Shown here one piece after another: positions 37,055-47,510 of a stretch of 64,000 bases of DNA. The number at the start of each line of letters is the position of its first letter. Positions within the stretch are counted from its first letter, which is position 1. Source of the DNA: Desulfobulbus propionicus (GTDB lineage: Bacteria > Desulfobacterota > Desulfobulbia > Desulfobulbales > Desulfobulbaceae); assembly GCA_002746685.1 (NCBI GenBank), contig PDQK01000028.1:25890-89889 (forward strand). Direction: 5' to 3'. A program made the position numbers and the translations under genes. Under the pieces are notes generated by a model. The model made no database searches and was not told the DNA's origin. It saw nothing but the letters and a program-made list of their open reading frames with translations.

Positions 37055-37083
37055 AGAATAAACGGCCAGCAAGTCTTTGTCAA
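37055..37083 (-). promoter_or_regulatory. Sigma-70 promoter of dsrABD
   Basis: On the minus strand TTGACA (37083-37078), a 17-bp spacer and TATTCT (37060-37055) form a near-consensus promoter. Predicted start is near 37048, giving a leader of about 128 nt before dsrA. Confidence 0.72.
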
Positions 37084-37136
37084 CAAAAAAGCTATCCCAT
37101 TGTAGCACCAGCAAAATTGAAAAAAACCACAAGAAC

Positions 37137-38750
37137 TTAGAGTAACCCGGCTGCAGTGAGCAGGCTCTCCTCAGTACTTTTTTTATCGCTTTGAACATTT
37201 TTTTCCTGACGTTCACCAACCATGTATCCAAGCAGTTTTCTGGCAAGAACTTTACCAAGTTGCACCCCTTCCTGGTCAAATGAGTTGATGTTCCAGCAAA
37301 AGCCTTGAAAGGCAATCTTGTTTTCATAAAGAGCCAGCAAGGCACCCATGGTTTTAGGGGTCAGTCTGTCTGCCATTATAATTACGCTAGGACGATTGCC
37401 GCTGAACACTTTACCGGGATTATCACTTGTTTTTCCGGCTGCCAAAGCAAGGGACTGGGCCAGCATATTGGCGGTGAGCTTTTGTTGGGAGGTGGTCCCT
37501 TCAATAGTTATATCTGTATCCCATTGATTTTTCCTGAACCCGATAAATTCCACCGGCACCAGCTCGGTGCCCTGATGAAGAAGCTGATAAAAAGCGTGCT
37601 GTCCGTTGGTACCAGGTTCACCCCACACGATGGGGCCTGTCTTCCAGTCCACAAAGGCTCCTGTACGGGTAATAGACTTTCCATTACTCTCCATATCGCA
37701 TTGCTGAAGATGAGCAGCAAATCTGGACAGGGCCTGACTATAGGGCAACACCGCCACCGTGGGCATATGCAAAAAATTGCGGTTCCAGATACCAAGGAGT
37801 GCTAAAAAAAGTGACACATTTTTAGTCATGTCTCGCTCTTCTGCATTGCTATCAATCTCGCTGGCTCCTTCCAGCAGCGCCAGAAATCCATCATATCCCA
37901 GGACAAACCCCAGGGTCACGCCACCGACCATGGAAGTGGATGAATAGCGGCCTCCCACAAAATCATACATATAAAATGATGCCAGATATTTTTCTGGATC
38001 ATCCATGGGGCTGCCTTTTCCGGTCACAGCGAGCACATGGTGCTCTGGTTGTAATCCTGCGTTTTTCAAAGCCTGACAAACAAGCTTTTCATTGGTCAGG
38101 GTTTCCAATGTTGTACCACTCTTGGAAACCACATTGATCAACGTCCGTGAAAGATCCACCCTAGATAACACCTCGGCAGCATCATCAGGGTCCACATTTG
38201 CGATAAACTCAGCTTTCTTCCCACCTAAAGAATATGGTTTCAAGGCCAGATACAGCGCACGTGGTCCCAAATCTGAACCACCGATTCCCACCTGAACCAT
38301 GGTGGTAAATGTTTCCCCTTTAGCAGTACAAATTTCCCCTGACTCCACTGCTGCCAGAAAAGCTTTCAGCTTCGCCAGTTCTTCCTTCGCTTTAGCAACT
38401 GCACTGGACTCACTTGTTGGATTATCGGCAAACACGTCTCGACAGGCTGTATGCAGCACCTGACGTTCTTCACTCTCAAATCCCTGGATGATATTCATCA
38501 CCTTGCCACGCTTCATTTCCAAGAACTGATCGACCAGGCCAGCTTCATCAGCAAGCTGCTGAAGTGCTTCAAGCACAGGTTGATCTACCCGCTCTGTCCC
38601 ATACAACAGATCAAACCCGCATGCAGACATTCTGCAGGTGCGGATTCGTTCTGAAGTCAAACTATCCGGTCCAGTTAAATCGTAAGGAGAAGCAGCAAGA
38701 CTTTTTAAGTGTTCAACGGCGCTCAGGTCATTAAAGTTTTTATACCTCAT
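37137..38750 (-). CDS. pgi: Glucose-6-phosphate isomerase
   Basis: A 537-residue enzyme interconverting glucose-6- and fructose-6-phosphate. Signatures are [17 protein letters not shown], the SKSGTT sugar-phosphate loop, [18 protein letters not shown] and [20 protein letters not shown] used the ATG at 38750; it overlaps the rpe stop region by 11 bp. It is last in the run dnaG-rpoD-dprA-rpe-pgi. Confidence 0.95.
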   Translation of the reverse strand: MRYKNFNDLSAVEHLKSLAASPYDLTGPDSLTSERIRTCRMSACGFDLLYGTERVDQPVLEALQQLADEAGLVDQFLEMKRGKVMNIIQGFESEERQVLHTACRDVFADNPTSESSAVAKAKEELAKLKAFLAAVESGEICTAKGETFTTMVQVGIGGSDLGPRALYLALKPYSLGGKKAEFIANVDPDDAAEVLSRVDLSRTLINVVSKSGTTLETLTNEKLVCQALKNAGLQPEHHVLAVTGKGSPMDDPEKYLASFYMYDFVGGRYSSTSMVGGVTLGFVLGYDGFLALLEGASEIDSNAEERDMTKNVSLFLALLGIWNRNFLHMPTVAVLPYSQALSRFAAHLQQCDMESNGKSITRTGAFVDWKTGPIVWGEPGTNGQHAFYQLLHQGTELVPVEFIGFRKNQWDTDITIEGTTSQQKLTANMLAQSLALAAGKTSDNPGKVFSGNRPSVIIMADRLTPKTMGALLALYENKIAFQGFCWNINSFDQEGVQLGKVLARKLLGYMVGERQEKNVQSDKKSTEESLLTAAGLL

Positions 38751-39429
38751 GGTGTGCTCCCGACCTTGCAGTTTGTGCCTGTTGTTTGAGCTCACCGATC
38801 ACCTTGCCATAGTCACTTTGGCCATAAATTGCAGACCCTGCGACAAAAATATTAGCCCCGGCCTGAGCAATAGCAGCAATGGTTTTCGGGCTCACCCCAC
38901 CATCAATCTCAATCCCCGCCTCCGGGTTCACCTTATCCAGCATGGCTCTTAAGGTGAGGATTTTGTCTAAGGTGGACCTGATAAATGATTGCCCGCCAAA
39001 ACCTGGATTCACGCTCATCAACATGATCAAGTCTATCTCATCCAACACATAATCAAGGGTGGAGAGTGGTGTGGCCGGGTTAAGCACCGCACCAGCTTTT
39101 TTCCCCATATCCTTGATAGCACAAATGGTGCGATGCAAATGGGTACAGGCTTCCACATGGACGGTTATCCAGTCTGCACCTGCATCACTAAAAGATGGTA
39201 TATACGTATCTGCATCACTAATCATCAGATGCACATCAATGGGCAACTCTGTGATCTTGCGAACCGCCTTTACCACCAAAGGCCCCATGGTGATGTTAGG
39301 TACAAAATGACCATCCATCACATCAACATGAATCACATCGGCTCCAGCCTGTTCCACCGCTTTTACCTCTTCCCCCAGGCGGGTAAAATCGGCTGACAGA
39401 ATTGAGGGTGCTATCATTATTTCTTTCAT
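38740..39429 (-). CDS. rpe: Ribulose-phosphate 3-epimerase
   Basis: A 229-residue TIM-barrel enzyme of the pentose phosphate pathway. The metal-binding motifs are [39 protein letters not shown] and [13 protein letters not shown]. It ends with [11 protein letters not shown] and the phosphate loop FVAGSAIYG. It overlaps pgi by 11 bp, so both are probably translated together. Confidence 0.96.
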   Translation of the reverse strand: MKEIMIAPSILSADFTRLGEEVKAVEQAGADVIHVDVMDGHFVPNITMGPLVVKAVRKITELPIDVHLMISDADTYIPSFSDAGADWITVHVEACTHLHRTICAIKDMGKKAGAVLNPATPLSTLDYVLDEIDLIMLMSVNPGFGGQSFIRSTLDKILTLRAMLDKVNPEAGIEIDGGVSPKTIAAIAQAGANIFVAGSAIYGQSDYGKVIGELKQQAQTARSGAHHEV

Positions 39430-39534
39430 ATCAGGTATCCTTAAATATCAGCACATTGTTTGAGTAATTTTCTTATAGAGACAGCCTACTGCAATTGAGA
39501 AAAAAAGCGATGAGAAAGAAGTGAACAGGAAGGT

Positions 39535-40656
39535 TCAAGTTACCTTTTCGTACTGCTGACCTGGTAACTGACGAATCAGTCCTTTTAACTCCAGTTGGAG
39601 CAACAGTGAATGGATTATATTGCTGTTTAAGCCGGAGAGACGAAGGAGGGTGTCGATATCAACCGGGTAGATATCGATAAAAGACAGGAGTGTTTCTTCC
39701 TCGTTTTCAAGGTGGGGAGCAGAAACGGTATTTTCGCCTTGTTCCCTGGTTAGCCTGCCAGTGGTTACAAAACCTAACTCGTGAATAATATCCTCAGCAT
39801 TATTTACCAGATGTGCTCCCTGCTGAATAAGCCGGTGGCAGCCGCTGCTTTTGATCGAATCAATACGACCAGGCACGGCAAAAACCTCCCTGCCCTGGTC
39901 TAGCGCCAGTCGTGCGGTGATTAATGAACCAGATTTAAGAGTGGCTTCCACCACAACAACCCCTGTGGCAAGCCCGCTGATAATTCTATTGCGGGCCGGA
40001 AACCTGAACGGCTCGGGTTTCGCCCCCAAAGGATACTCTGAGAGTAAAAGCCCATCTTGCTCAATAGCCTGAAAAAGTTGCTGATGCACCTTAGGATACA
40101 CCACATCTATGCCGCATCCCAGCACTGCACAGGTTGTACCCTCTCCCTGTAAAGCGCCTTCATGGGCAGCAGCATCAATTCCATAGGCACCACCTGAAAT
40201 GATTGACAGGCCCTGGCAGGACAACTCTTGAGCGAGCATTGTGCTCACCCGTTTACCATAATCAGTGGCCGAGCGTGAGCCAACTACCGCCACCCCCGGC
40301 TTATCCAACAAAGCCAAGTCACCCTTGCAATACAGGACAACCGGAGGTTCCGGGATATTTTTTAACAACTTGGGATAATACGCAGAAGAAATGGAAAGAA
40401 AGGAGATATTACGCTGTTGAAGTTGCTCCAGTTCCCGATCAGCACGCTTTTGGGCAGCAGCCAGCACAGCCTGATCCTGAAACCGCTTCCTCAGAGATGG
40501 TCCAACGCCAGGGACCTCCAGCATCGCACCAGCAGCGGCAAAAACATGTTCAGGTGAGCCAAAGTGACTTATCAATCTGTTGCACAAACCGCAACCCAAA
40601 CCGGGCAGAAAAGTCAGGGTTAGCCACTCTCTTGCCTGTGAACAGAGGTGCGCCAC
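39535..40656 (-). CDS. dprA: DNA-processing protein DprA/Smf
   Basis: A 373-residue Rossmann-fold protein that protects incoming single-stranded DNA and loads RecA. The core contains VAVVGSRSATDYGKRV, LSIISGGAYGIDAAAHEGAL, GTTCAVLGCGIDVVYP and the FPARNRIISGLATGVVVVEA block. An N-terminal HhH-like region and a C-terminal winged-helix-like part flank it. It starts with GTG 17 nt after the rpoD stop. Confidence 0.93.
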   Translation of the reverse strand: MAHLCSQAREWLTLTFLPGLGCGLCNRLISHFGSPEHVFAAAGAMLEVPGVGPSLRKRFQDQAVLAAAQKRADRELEQLQQRNISFLSISSAYYPKLLKNIPEPPVVLYCKGDLALLDKPGVAVVGSRSATDYGKRVSTMLAQELSCQGLSIISGGAYGIDAAAHEGALQGEGTTCAVLGCGIDVVYPKVHQQLFQAIEQDGLLLSEYPLGAKPEPFRFPARNRIISGLATGVVVVEATLKSGSLITARLALDQGREVFAVPGRIDSIKSSGCHRLIQQGAHLVNNAEDIIHELGFVTTGRLTREQGENTVSAPHLENEEETLLSFIDIYPVDIDTLLRLSGLNSNIIHSLLLQLELKGLIRQLPGQQYEKVT

Positions 40657-40673
40657 CTTGGTGCAACCTGCGT

Positions 40674-42272
40674 CTAATCCACCATAAAGGCTTCCAAATC
40701 AGCACTGCGCGAGGGGTGCCTGAGCTTTTTAATGGCTTGAGCCTCAATTTGCCGAATCCGCTCTCTGGTGACAGAAAAGCACTGCCCAACCTCTTCCAGG
40801 GTATGATCGCAGCCAATTTCGATGCCGTAACGCATGCGAAGCACCTTCTCTTCCCTGGGGGTAAGCGATCCCATAACTTTGCACAGGCAGCGTTTCAAGC
40901 TCTCGGTCATAGAATTGTCCTGAGGATCAGGGTGTGCATTATCTTCAATAAAATCGCTGAGCATGGCATCTTCTTCATCGCTCACCGGCGCATCAAGAGA
41001 AATGGCATCCCTGGCAGTTTTCAATGCCACTGTCACCTTCTCCACATCGGTACCCAGCTGTTCAGCGATTTCCTCAGGAGTGGGCTCTCTGCTTTCCAGA
41101 CGGCTAAAGTCTTTTGAAAAACGAAGCATCCGATTAATCGTCTCAATCATGTGCACTGGAAGTCGAATGGTCCTCCCCTGATCAGCAATCCCACGGGTAA
41201 CAGCCTGCCTGATCCACCAGGTGGCATAGGTGGAAAACTTATACCCCCGCTTGTAATCATACTTTTCAACGGCCTTCATCAAGCCGATATTCCCTTCCTG
41301 AATTAAATCAGGGAGCTGCATGCCACGGTTGAGGAATTTTTTCGACACGGAAATAACCAGGCGCAGGTTGCCCCGAACTAGGGCCTCTTTTGCCTGCTTG
41401 GCGGTTTCCCGTCCTATTTCAATATCACTTTGTACTTCTGCAAAACCAGACCAGCTCAAACCAATGGTCTCGGCCAGTTCTAAAGTAATTCGTCGCTCGA
41501 TTTCAGCGGGATCTACGGTTTCTGCTGTTGCCTCTCCAGCCTGCTTGCGCCTGGCAGCAAGCAGCTCACGTTGCTGGGCCACAACCCGGACTTTGTTGAA
41601 TTTCTTACTGAGTTCTTTTACGGCATCAGCAACAGAAAGAAGCCCTTTGGAGCACAGGCGGTACTCTTGAAACAGGTTGGATATCTCCCATCCTGTTGCT
41701 ATAATTTCACCAATGATTCGCTCTTCTTCAGCAGTGTTACCATCACACGCCCTTAACGTTTTAAAAAGCTCACGTCTTTTCTCGTCAATTGCATTGGCAG
41801 CTTCCACCTGATCAAGGAATCCGTCACGAATCTCCAAGAGCACATTTGCCTCACTTTCCGCTACCCCACGAATAACAGTATTGATTTTAAGTGAGCCGCG
41901 GAGAAGGCCTTCAGCAATATCATTTAAAGCTGTTATTCCCAAAGTTAAGCGCAAAACAGCATATTGAATACGGGATTCTCCCTCCTCCACCATTTTTGCC
42001 AGCTCAATTTCTTCTTCCTGACTCAGCAGCTTCTGGGTGCCCATTTCCCGCAGATAGATGTTCATGGGGTCGTCACTGGTGCCCTCTCCCCTTCTGTCCG
42101 CACTGCGGCGATCAATCCCGGTTCGCCTGTCTACCCGGGTTCTACGATCTTTTTGCGGGCCTTCTCCCTGATCATTTTCCAGGCTGTCGGTTTGTTGCAT
42201 GTTGGTATTCTTTTCTTCAACATCAAGCTCATTCATCCCTGAATGATCATCAACACTGTATGAAGTCTTCAT
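40674..42272 (-). CDS. rpoD: RNA polymerase sigma factor RpoD (sigma-70)
   Basis: A 532-residue primary sigma factor. Region 1.2 starts [26 protein letters not shown], region 2 has [39 protein letters not shown], and region 4 ends [25 protein letters not shown]. Instead of the usual long region 1.1 there is a short acidic tail and an arginine-rich stretch ([20 protein letters not shown]). The ATG at 42272 has GGGAGAAGG directly upstream, favoured over an earlier start. The gene follows dnaG. Confidence 0.94.
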   Translation of the reverse strand: MKTSYSVDDHSGMNELDVEEKNTNMQQTDSLENDQGEGPQKDRRTRVDRRTGIDRRSADRRGEGTSDDPMNIYLREMGTQKLLSQEEEIELAKMVEEGESRIQYAVLRLTLGITALNDIAEGLLRGSLKINTVIRGVAESEANVLLEIRDGFLDQVEAANAIDEKRRELFKTLRACDGNTAEEERIIGEIIATGWEISNLFQEYRLCSKGLLSVADAVKELSKKFNKVRVVAQQRELLAARRKQAGEATAETVDPAEIERRITLELAETIGLSWSGFAEVQSDIEIGRETAKQAKEALVRGNLRLVISVSKKFLNRGMQLPDLIQEGNIGLMKAVEKYDYKRGYKFSTYATWWIRQAVTRGIADQGRTIRLPVHMIETINRMLRFSKDFSRLESREPTPEEIAEQLGTDVEKVTVALKTARDAISLDAPVSDEEDAMLSDFIEDNAHPDPQDNSMTESLKRCLCKVMGSLTPREEKVLRMRYGIEIGCDHTLEEVGQCFSVTRERIRQIEAQAIKKLRHPSRSADLEAFMVD

Positions 42273-42499
42273 TCCTTCTCCCAAGGATAGCGCACTAAGA
42301 ATGCACACAAGATTTAATGCTTTTTTTCGAGCCAGCAAAACATTGCTACATCAACACGTTACACCACCAGCAAACCCATCCTGGATAACACGCTGATTAC
42401 ATTGCATTTTCAGCAAAAACCCTTATGCAAATCACTTTTAGGTACAACAAATACATTTTTGTAACTTACATGCATTTATTAATTTTTCAACAAGTTATC

Positions 42500-44299
42500 T
42501 CAATACCCTGTTCTTTTTTTCTCGTTTACCATCTTTTGTTGCAACAACTGCATAAGCAGATCAGTATCACCCTGCTGTTCTGCCTCTTTTATTTGTTGCT
42601 GCAGTCGGCCGCTCTCTTCCTGCTGTGCAACACCTCTAAGCCAGTACAATAATTCTGCGAGCATGCCCTGAACCATGTCACTGTCAGGATCTTCCTCTTC
42701 CCCACTGCCTTCCATAAGTAACTTTGCTATATACTGTCGTTCTTTTCCCTGTTCCAGCACGTTCATCAGCTGTTCTGGAGAGGTGCCCTCTCCTTCTTCC
42801 TGCAACTCGATAAGCAAAGCGACAATGCGCCTGGATGAGGCATTGTGTAAAACGCGCTCAAGCCCTGCTTCCTGCAATGCTGGTAAATGCTCAGGATAGA
42901 GAATCAAAAAATCAACCAGCTGCCGCTCCTTTCTTGGCAGCAGCGCAAGGCTTTCCTCTGGCGGCTGGTGGATTGTCTGCTGTGGCTGGCGAACATTCAC
43001 CGTAGCCTTATCTGCAAACATTGCAGGGGCAACCCCGAGCTTTTCACTAAAATGAGCAATCATCAAGGAGCGTTGGGATTGATCTGCTGCCTCTGCAAGT
43101 ACTGATTTAAGCTCAGCAATTATCTTGTTCTTCCCAGCTAAGGTCAGCCCATATTGCTTCACCAAAGAATCAAAGAAAAATTCAGCCAGCGGCCTGGCCG
43201 TTTCAACCTGACGATGAATACCTGCAGGTCCATCCTGACGAATGAGACTATCCGGATCGTGTCCTTCAGGGAGCAAGGCAATCTTGCAATCAAGTTGCTC
43301 CGCAAGAAACATGGGGATGCTGCGGAGTGCTGCTTTCAACCCAGCAGCATCAGCATCAAAAAGCAACACCACCTCACTGCAATAACCGCGCAGCGATTTG
43401 ACATGTTGGCGGGTAAGCGAGGTGCCGAGCAGGGCAACAACGTTGTTAATACCATGAACAGCCAGGAGCAGCAGATCGAAATTCCCTTCCACCAAAATAG
43501 CCTTCTGGGCCTTACGAATCGCCTCCTTGTGTTGATACAAACCAAACAGAAGACGACTCTTTTCAAACACCAGACTTTCCGGCGAATTCATATATTTGGG
43601 TTTGCCATCGCCAATAATCCTACCGCCAAAGGCTGCAACCCGCCCCGTCATATCATAAATGGGAAACATAACTCTGGAGCGAAACCGATCATAATGACCG
43701 CCACGGTCCTTTTGCACTGCTATTCCGGCTGTAACAAGTGCCTTGATTGGAGACTGACTGCTAACCAGTGTATCCGTTTGAAAACTCCAACCAACCGCTT
43801 CCGCATCAGGAGCAAAGCCAAGTCGATACGCTTCTATAAACTGCTCCGGTACCCCTCGCTCTTCAAGATACTTTCGGGCAGTTGCAGCACCTCGCCCCTG
43901 TTTAAGGCAGCGTTGATAGAGTTGGGCAGCATTTTCATTGGCCGCATAGAGTTGTTCTCGCTCTTGAAGACGGCGCTTCTCCCCTTCATCCATCTCGCGC
44001 TGGGGCAGCTCGATATTATATTTCTCGGCCAGAGTCTGTAGGGCCTCGGGAAAGTTCATGTGGTGGTATTTCATGATAAAAGAGAAAACATCACCAGACT
44101 CACCACAGCCAAAACAGTGAAAAAACTGCCCCTGGGGATTCACGGAAAAGGAAGGCGTTTTTTCACTATGAAAAGGGCAAAGGCCAACAAAACGGGTACC
44201 CGCCTTTTTCAAGGTGACATAATCGTTTATCACCTCAACAATATCTGCGGCTTCACGGACAGAATTTTTAACCGTATCTCTCAAAACACTGCTACTCAT
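42500..44299 (-). CDS. dnaG: DNA primase
   Basis: A 599-residue primase. The N-terminal zinc-binding domain is CPFHSEKTPSFSVNPQGQFFHCFGCG. The TOPRIM catalytic core includes VEGNFDLLLLAVHGINNVVALLGTSLT and VVLLFDADAAGLKAALR (the DxD motif). The C-terminal helical part binds DnaB helicase. It opens the minus-strand dnaG-rpoD group, a classic pairing. Confidence 0.95.
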   Translation of the reverse strand: MSSSVLRDTVKNSVREAADIVEVINDYVTLKKAGTRFVGLCPFHSEKTPSFSVNPQGQFFHCFGCGESGDVFSFIMKYHHMNFPEALQTLAEKYNIELPQREMDEGEKRRLQEREQLYAANENAAQLYQRCLKQGRGAATARKYLEERGVPEQFIEAYRLGFAPDAEAVGWSFQTDTLVSSQSPIKALVTAGIAVQKDRGGHYDRFRSRVMFPIYDMTGRVAAFGGRIIGDGKPKYMNSPESLVFEKSRLLFGLYQHKEAIRKAQKAILVEGNFDLLLLAVHGINNVVALLGTSLTRQHVKSLRGYCSEVVLLFDADAAGLKAALRSIPMFLAEQLDCKIALLPEGHDPDSLIRQDGPAGIHRQVETARPLAEFFFDSLVKQYGLTLAGKNKIIAELKSVLAEAADQSQRSLMIAHFSEKLGVAPAMFADKATVNVRQPQQTIHQPPEESLALLPRKERQLVDFLILYPEHLPALQEAGLERVLHNASSRRIVALLIELQEEGEGTSPEQLMNVLEQGKERQYIAKLLMEGSGEEEDPDSDMVQGMLAELLYWLRGVAQQEESGRLQQQIKEAEQQGDTDLLMQLLQQKMVNEKKRTGY

Positions 44300-44476
44300 A
44301 GAGGTACAACAACCGGTTGCCTTTTATTTGCTGTGTATATGATCTTTGGTATGGACTTCCATATTCAAAGACATATACATGTGACAGGTAAGCAGAAAGG
44401 AATTGCCTCCCACCGATCCATTTTCCTGCCTTTACTTATCTCAACGTAAACCCTTAACTGCCAATAAATTGTCACT

Positions 44477-44647
44477 ATGCACGAATACCTGGAAAGCTGT
44501 CAGTATACCTTGCAAAAACTTATCCAAGAACAGGAAACCAATACCGAAGAGATCAAACTTTTTCACCGCAACAAGGATCTCAGTACCATTCCAGGCTTTT
44601 TCAGAGGTATTGGATCGATGCTCCCACTCAACCAGGGAAGTGGCTGA
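44477..44647 (+). CDS. Small hypothetical protein (56 aa)
   Basis: A 56-residue ORF starting MHEYLESCQYTLQKLIQEQE and ending MLPLNQGSG. It begins with a charged helix that contains one cysteine. The 500-bp gap between dnaG and the antiporter otherwise lacks genes. It reads well as a coding sequence but I know no homologue, so confidence is modest. Confidence 0.4.
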   Translation: MHEYLESCQYTLQKLIQEQETNTEEIKLFHRNKDLSTIPGFFRGIGSMLPLNQGSG

Positions 44648-44857
44648 GGTGATATGATTCTGTCAAAAAACAGTCCTGCTGGGGAAACTTTTACTGACAA
44701 GATGCGTGTTCTCTGAGGCTGCTGCTGACACCTTACCTTTTTTCCTGCCACTTAAACCGTTGAAAAAGATTAAAAAACCGCTTATACAACTCATCCATTC
44801 AGTCTTTGAGCGTCAGGGCAAACCAGATATTACCTTTTGGTCTATACAACAACCCTA

Positions 44858-45808
44858 ATGGAACAACTCTCACCTCTTCTCTTTCCCTTTGCTGCCGTCA
44901 TCCTTGGACTCCTCATGTTGGTCAGCGGCGGTGAATCGCTGGTGCATGGCGCAACACGGCTGGCCCAGCGCCTGAACATGACGCCTTACCTGATTGGCCT
45001 GACCGTGGTCGCCTTTGGCACCTCGGTGCCGGAGCTGTTCATCAGTTTAACCGCCTCACTTCAGGGACACCCGGATATCATGATTGGTAATGTCATCGGC
45101 AGTAATGTGGCCAATGTGGGGCTTATCCTGGGGTGCTGCGCGTTACTTACGCCGCTGAAACTGGATTTGCAGGCGGTGTGGACGGAGCTGATCATTGTGC
45201 TTGGGGCAAGCGTGTTTCTTATCCTCTGCAGTGGGTACGGATATTTTCCACGCCTTGTCGGCCTGATTTTTGTCTTTGCCTTGATAAGTTACACGTATCT
45301 GACCTATGCCAACCACAAGGACAACACACAAAAAGATGAGTTGCACCACATACCACAATCCGGCACATTCCCTGTAACTATCCTGCTCACCATTATTGCG
45401 GGGCTACTACTCCTCACTTTTGGCTCACAGGTTTTTATCCAGGGAGCGGTTTCCATAGCGCGATATTTCCATGTTAGTGAGCTGGTGATAGGACTCACTC
45501 TAGCTGCGGTGGGGACCTCGCTGCCGGAACTTGCCGCAAGCATCGCTGCTCTGCGTCAAAAGGAAACCGGGATGCTGCTCGGTAACGTTATTGGCTCCAA
45601 CATGTTCAATTTACTCATGGTCCTGGGGCTGACCGGACTCATCAAACCCTTTGGACTTGAAAAAGAGCTGCTCTTCCGTGACCTGCCCACCATGTTTGCC
45701 TTTACAGTGGTCATCATCCCAATGCTGACAAAAGATGACATGACAAAACGCTGGCACGGGGGGCTGCTGCTCACAGCCTATGGTGCTTACTGTTTTTGGC
45801 TCTTGTAG
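44858..45808 (+). CDS. Calcium/sodium antiporter (CaCA family, YrbG-like)
   Basis: A 316-residue membrane protein with two inverted repeats of the cation/Ca2+ exchanger family. The alpha-1 repeat shows TVVAFGTSVPELFISLTA and GNVIGSNVANVGLILG; alpha-2 shows TLAAVGTSLPELAASIAALR and GNVIGSNMFNLLMVLG. It probably exports Ca2+ against Na+ or H+. I took the ATG at 44858; a TTG seven codons earlier is possible. Confidence 0.9.
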   Translation: MEQLSPLLFPFAAVILGLLMLVSGGESLVHGATRLAQRLNMTPYLIGLTVVAFGTSVPELFISLTASLQGHPDIMIGNVIGSNVANVGLILGCCALLTPLKLDLQAVWTELIIVLGASVFLILCSGYGYFPRLVGLIFVFALISYTYLTYANHKDNTQKDELHHIPQSGTFPVTILLTIIAGLLLLTFGSQVFIQGAVSIARYFHVSELVIGLTLAAVGTSLPELAASIAALRQKETGMLLGNVIGSNMFNLLMVLGLTGLIKPFGLEKELLFRDLPTMFAFTVVIIPMLTKDDMTKRWHGGLLLTAYGAYCFWLL

Positions 45809-45828
45809 ACTGACAACACCCGCATTAT

Positions 45829-47289
45829 TTAACTTCCCACCCAATGCTCAAGATAGTCTGGTGTAAAAATACAATGTTTAGGTAAGGTTATATTACAAAC
45901 ACCCTGTTCTTCCACTCCCCGGTGGATAACAGATACCGGACGATCAGAAGAGACCACCACCACAATGATATTTTCATGCTCCGCAGTAAAACGCAAAGCT
46001 GAATTATAACGCGCCCCCCTGGCCAAATCCTCTCCGGCAAAAGCACGGCCATCAAGCAGGCAGGAAAATCCGTGTAAATGCATGTCAGCACCCAGGTGCA
46101 AGGCACCGTCAACCTTGGCAAGAGACTTGGCCAAATTCAGCGTGTGCGGTTTTCTCATATCAAGAGCAGGAGAAAGTGTCTGCCCGGATATGGTCACCGG
46201 AGGTGTGTTTAAATCCAGGACAATGGTGCAGCCATGTTTGCGAAACTGCGCATGGTGAACGAGACTGGCCACAACTTTGTACATGAAGTAGCAGTCAACC
46301 TTATCCATATCCGATTCCAGCAGCAGTTCCTCAAGCAGTACCAGTTTTGCCTGATAGGTTGTGGAGTTAAACCGGCCATCAGCAAAGCTGCACACCGTAT
46401 TCGTATTGACCTTAAGAAACCCGTGGCGGCCTTTGAAATCAGCCCGAATGGAAAACCTTGGCAGGTTACCATCACAAATACCCACAATGGAACGACCATC
46501 ACTGACTAACCGACGGTTCGAATTTTCTACAGAAAGCAAGAGTTTACGCACATGCTTGACATTAGCCAGCTGAGGCCTGATCTCCTTTTGGAATTTGACC
46601 AAAAAATGGAGCGAGTTAATCATACTGGGATCAACAAACATAAGCTGCCCTTCAGGCCACAGCCCTTCCTCTCTGGTTTCTGAAATCATAAGTACCGCAT
46701 CCAAGAGCGGATAAATACGAATAGCCGTATCCCAGCCAAGGAGCAGGTTCATCTCGTCCACAATGTGATCGCGAACCGCATGGGTAGCATATTCTTTGAG
46801 AAAACTCCCGGAGATGCCGGTATACAGATCCTGCTCGTTGGCCATGTCATGAGAAAACCGCCACACAGCGTGCTCAAGCCACCGCTCAGTGGGCCCGGTT
46901 GAACAGAGGTCAGGATGATGCTCGGTAAACCATCGCTGAAAAAACACCGCACCCGAGTAGCCGCCATGGGAAAGGAGTCCGGCAAGCCCCAAGTCTTCCA
47001 CGGGATGGATCTCAGCAAAACGGAACTTATCAGGAACAATAGTTACATCATGACGCCACTGCTCATTATCTATATACAGCGCCTTAAAAATTGGTTCATG
47101 CCCTTTGAGCAGGTTTTGTGGATCACAAATGAGCAAAGGATCATCAGCTCGAAGAGCAAAAATTACAGCCGTCCGGCTTGGCCCGGAAAAATGAGTGAGC
47201 CCATCGCTCATCCCGTTAAGGATATCGCTTACACAACGCCGGACAAAGGAATCCTGGATACTGTCTGCTGCCTTACTCATTGGACTCAT
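45829..47289 (-). CDS. DisA_N/DAC-domain protein with altered catalytic motif
   Basis: A 486-residue protein. The C-terminal 100 residues look like a diadenylate cyclase (DAC) domain: KVDGALHLG holds the DGA motif (Asp394), and DLARGARYNSALRFTAEHE corresponds to the GTRHRxA motif. Here RHR reads R-Y-N (residues 427-429), followed by IIVVVVSSDRPVSVI. The other 390 residues match nothing I recognise. It may make c-di-AMP or be a degenerate binder. It is convergent with the antiporter gene. Confidence 0.62.
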   Translation of the reverse strand: MSPMSKAADSIQDSFVRRCVSDILNGMSDGLTHFSGPSRTAVIFALRADDPLLICDPQNLLKGHEPIFKALYIDNEQWRHDVTIVPDKFRFAEIHPVEDLGLAGLLSHGGYSGAVFFQRWFTEHHPDLCSTGPTERWLEHAVWRFSHDMANEQDLYTGISGSFLKEYATHAVRDHIVDEMNLLLGWDTAIRIYPLLDAVLMISETREEGLWPEGQLMFVDPSMINSLHFLVKFQKEIRPQLANVKHVRKLLLSVENSNRRLVSDGRSIVGICDGNLPRFSIRADFKGRHGFLKVNTNTVCSFADGRFNSTTYQAKLVLLEELLLESDMDKVDCYFMYKVVASLVHHAQFRKHGCTIVLDLNTPPVTISGQTLSPALDMRKPHTLNLAKSLAKVDGALHLGADMHLHGFSCLLDGRAFAGEDLARGARYNSALRFTAEHENIIVVVVSSDRPVSVIHRGVEEQGVCNITLPKHCIFTPDYLEHWVGS

Positions 47290-47462
47290 AGAATTTGTGG
47301 GTCTCGCTACTTAAAGTTTTCCAGGGATTATGTATATATCTTGTAAAAGGTAACAAATCCTTGTTTCAACCGTCAAGACGTTATCAAGGTCAACAGAAGA
47401 AGCTAAGGGATTATGATGCTAAAAAATGCTGGACAACTGTTACCAGTTCTTCGTATTAATTG

Positions 47463-47479
47463 TAGTCTAACCTAGACTA
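47463..47479. promoter_or_regulatory. 7-3-7 dyad upstream of the 64-aa gene
   Basis: TAGTCTA-acc-TAGACTA is a perfect inverted repeat 32 bp before the ATG at 47511. It suits a dimeric repressor site. No regulator is adjacent. Confidence 0.35.
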
Positions 47480-47510
47480 TTCTTTTTCCAAATACAGAGA
47501 ACTGATCGCC

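Noticed and set aside
40203..41117. Long plus-strand ORF of 304 codons opposite dprA and rpoD
   Set aside because: It is antisense to two well-identified genes, has no recognisable motif and a composition typical of a shadow frame.
43154..44041. Long plus-strand ORF of 295 codons inside dnaG
   Set aside because: It is the shadow of the primase gene, whose zinc-binding and TOPRIM motifs are clear on the other strand.
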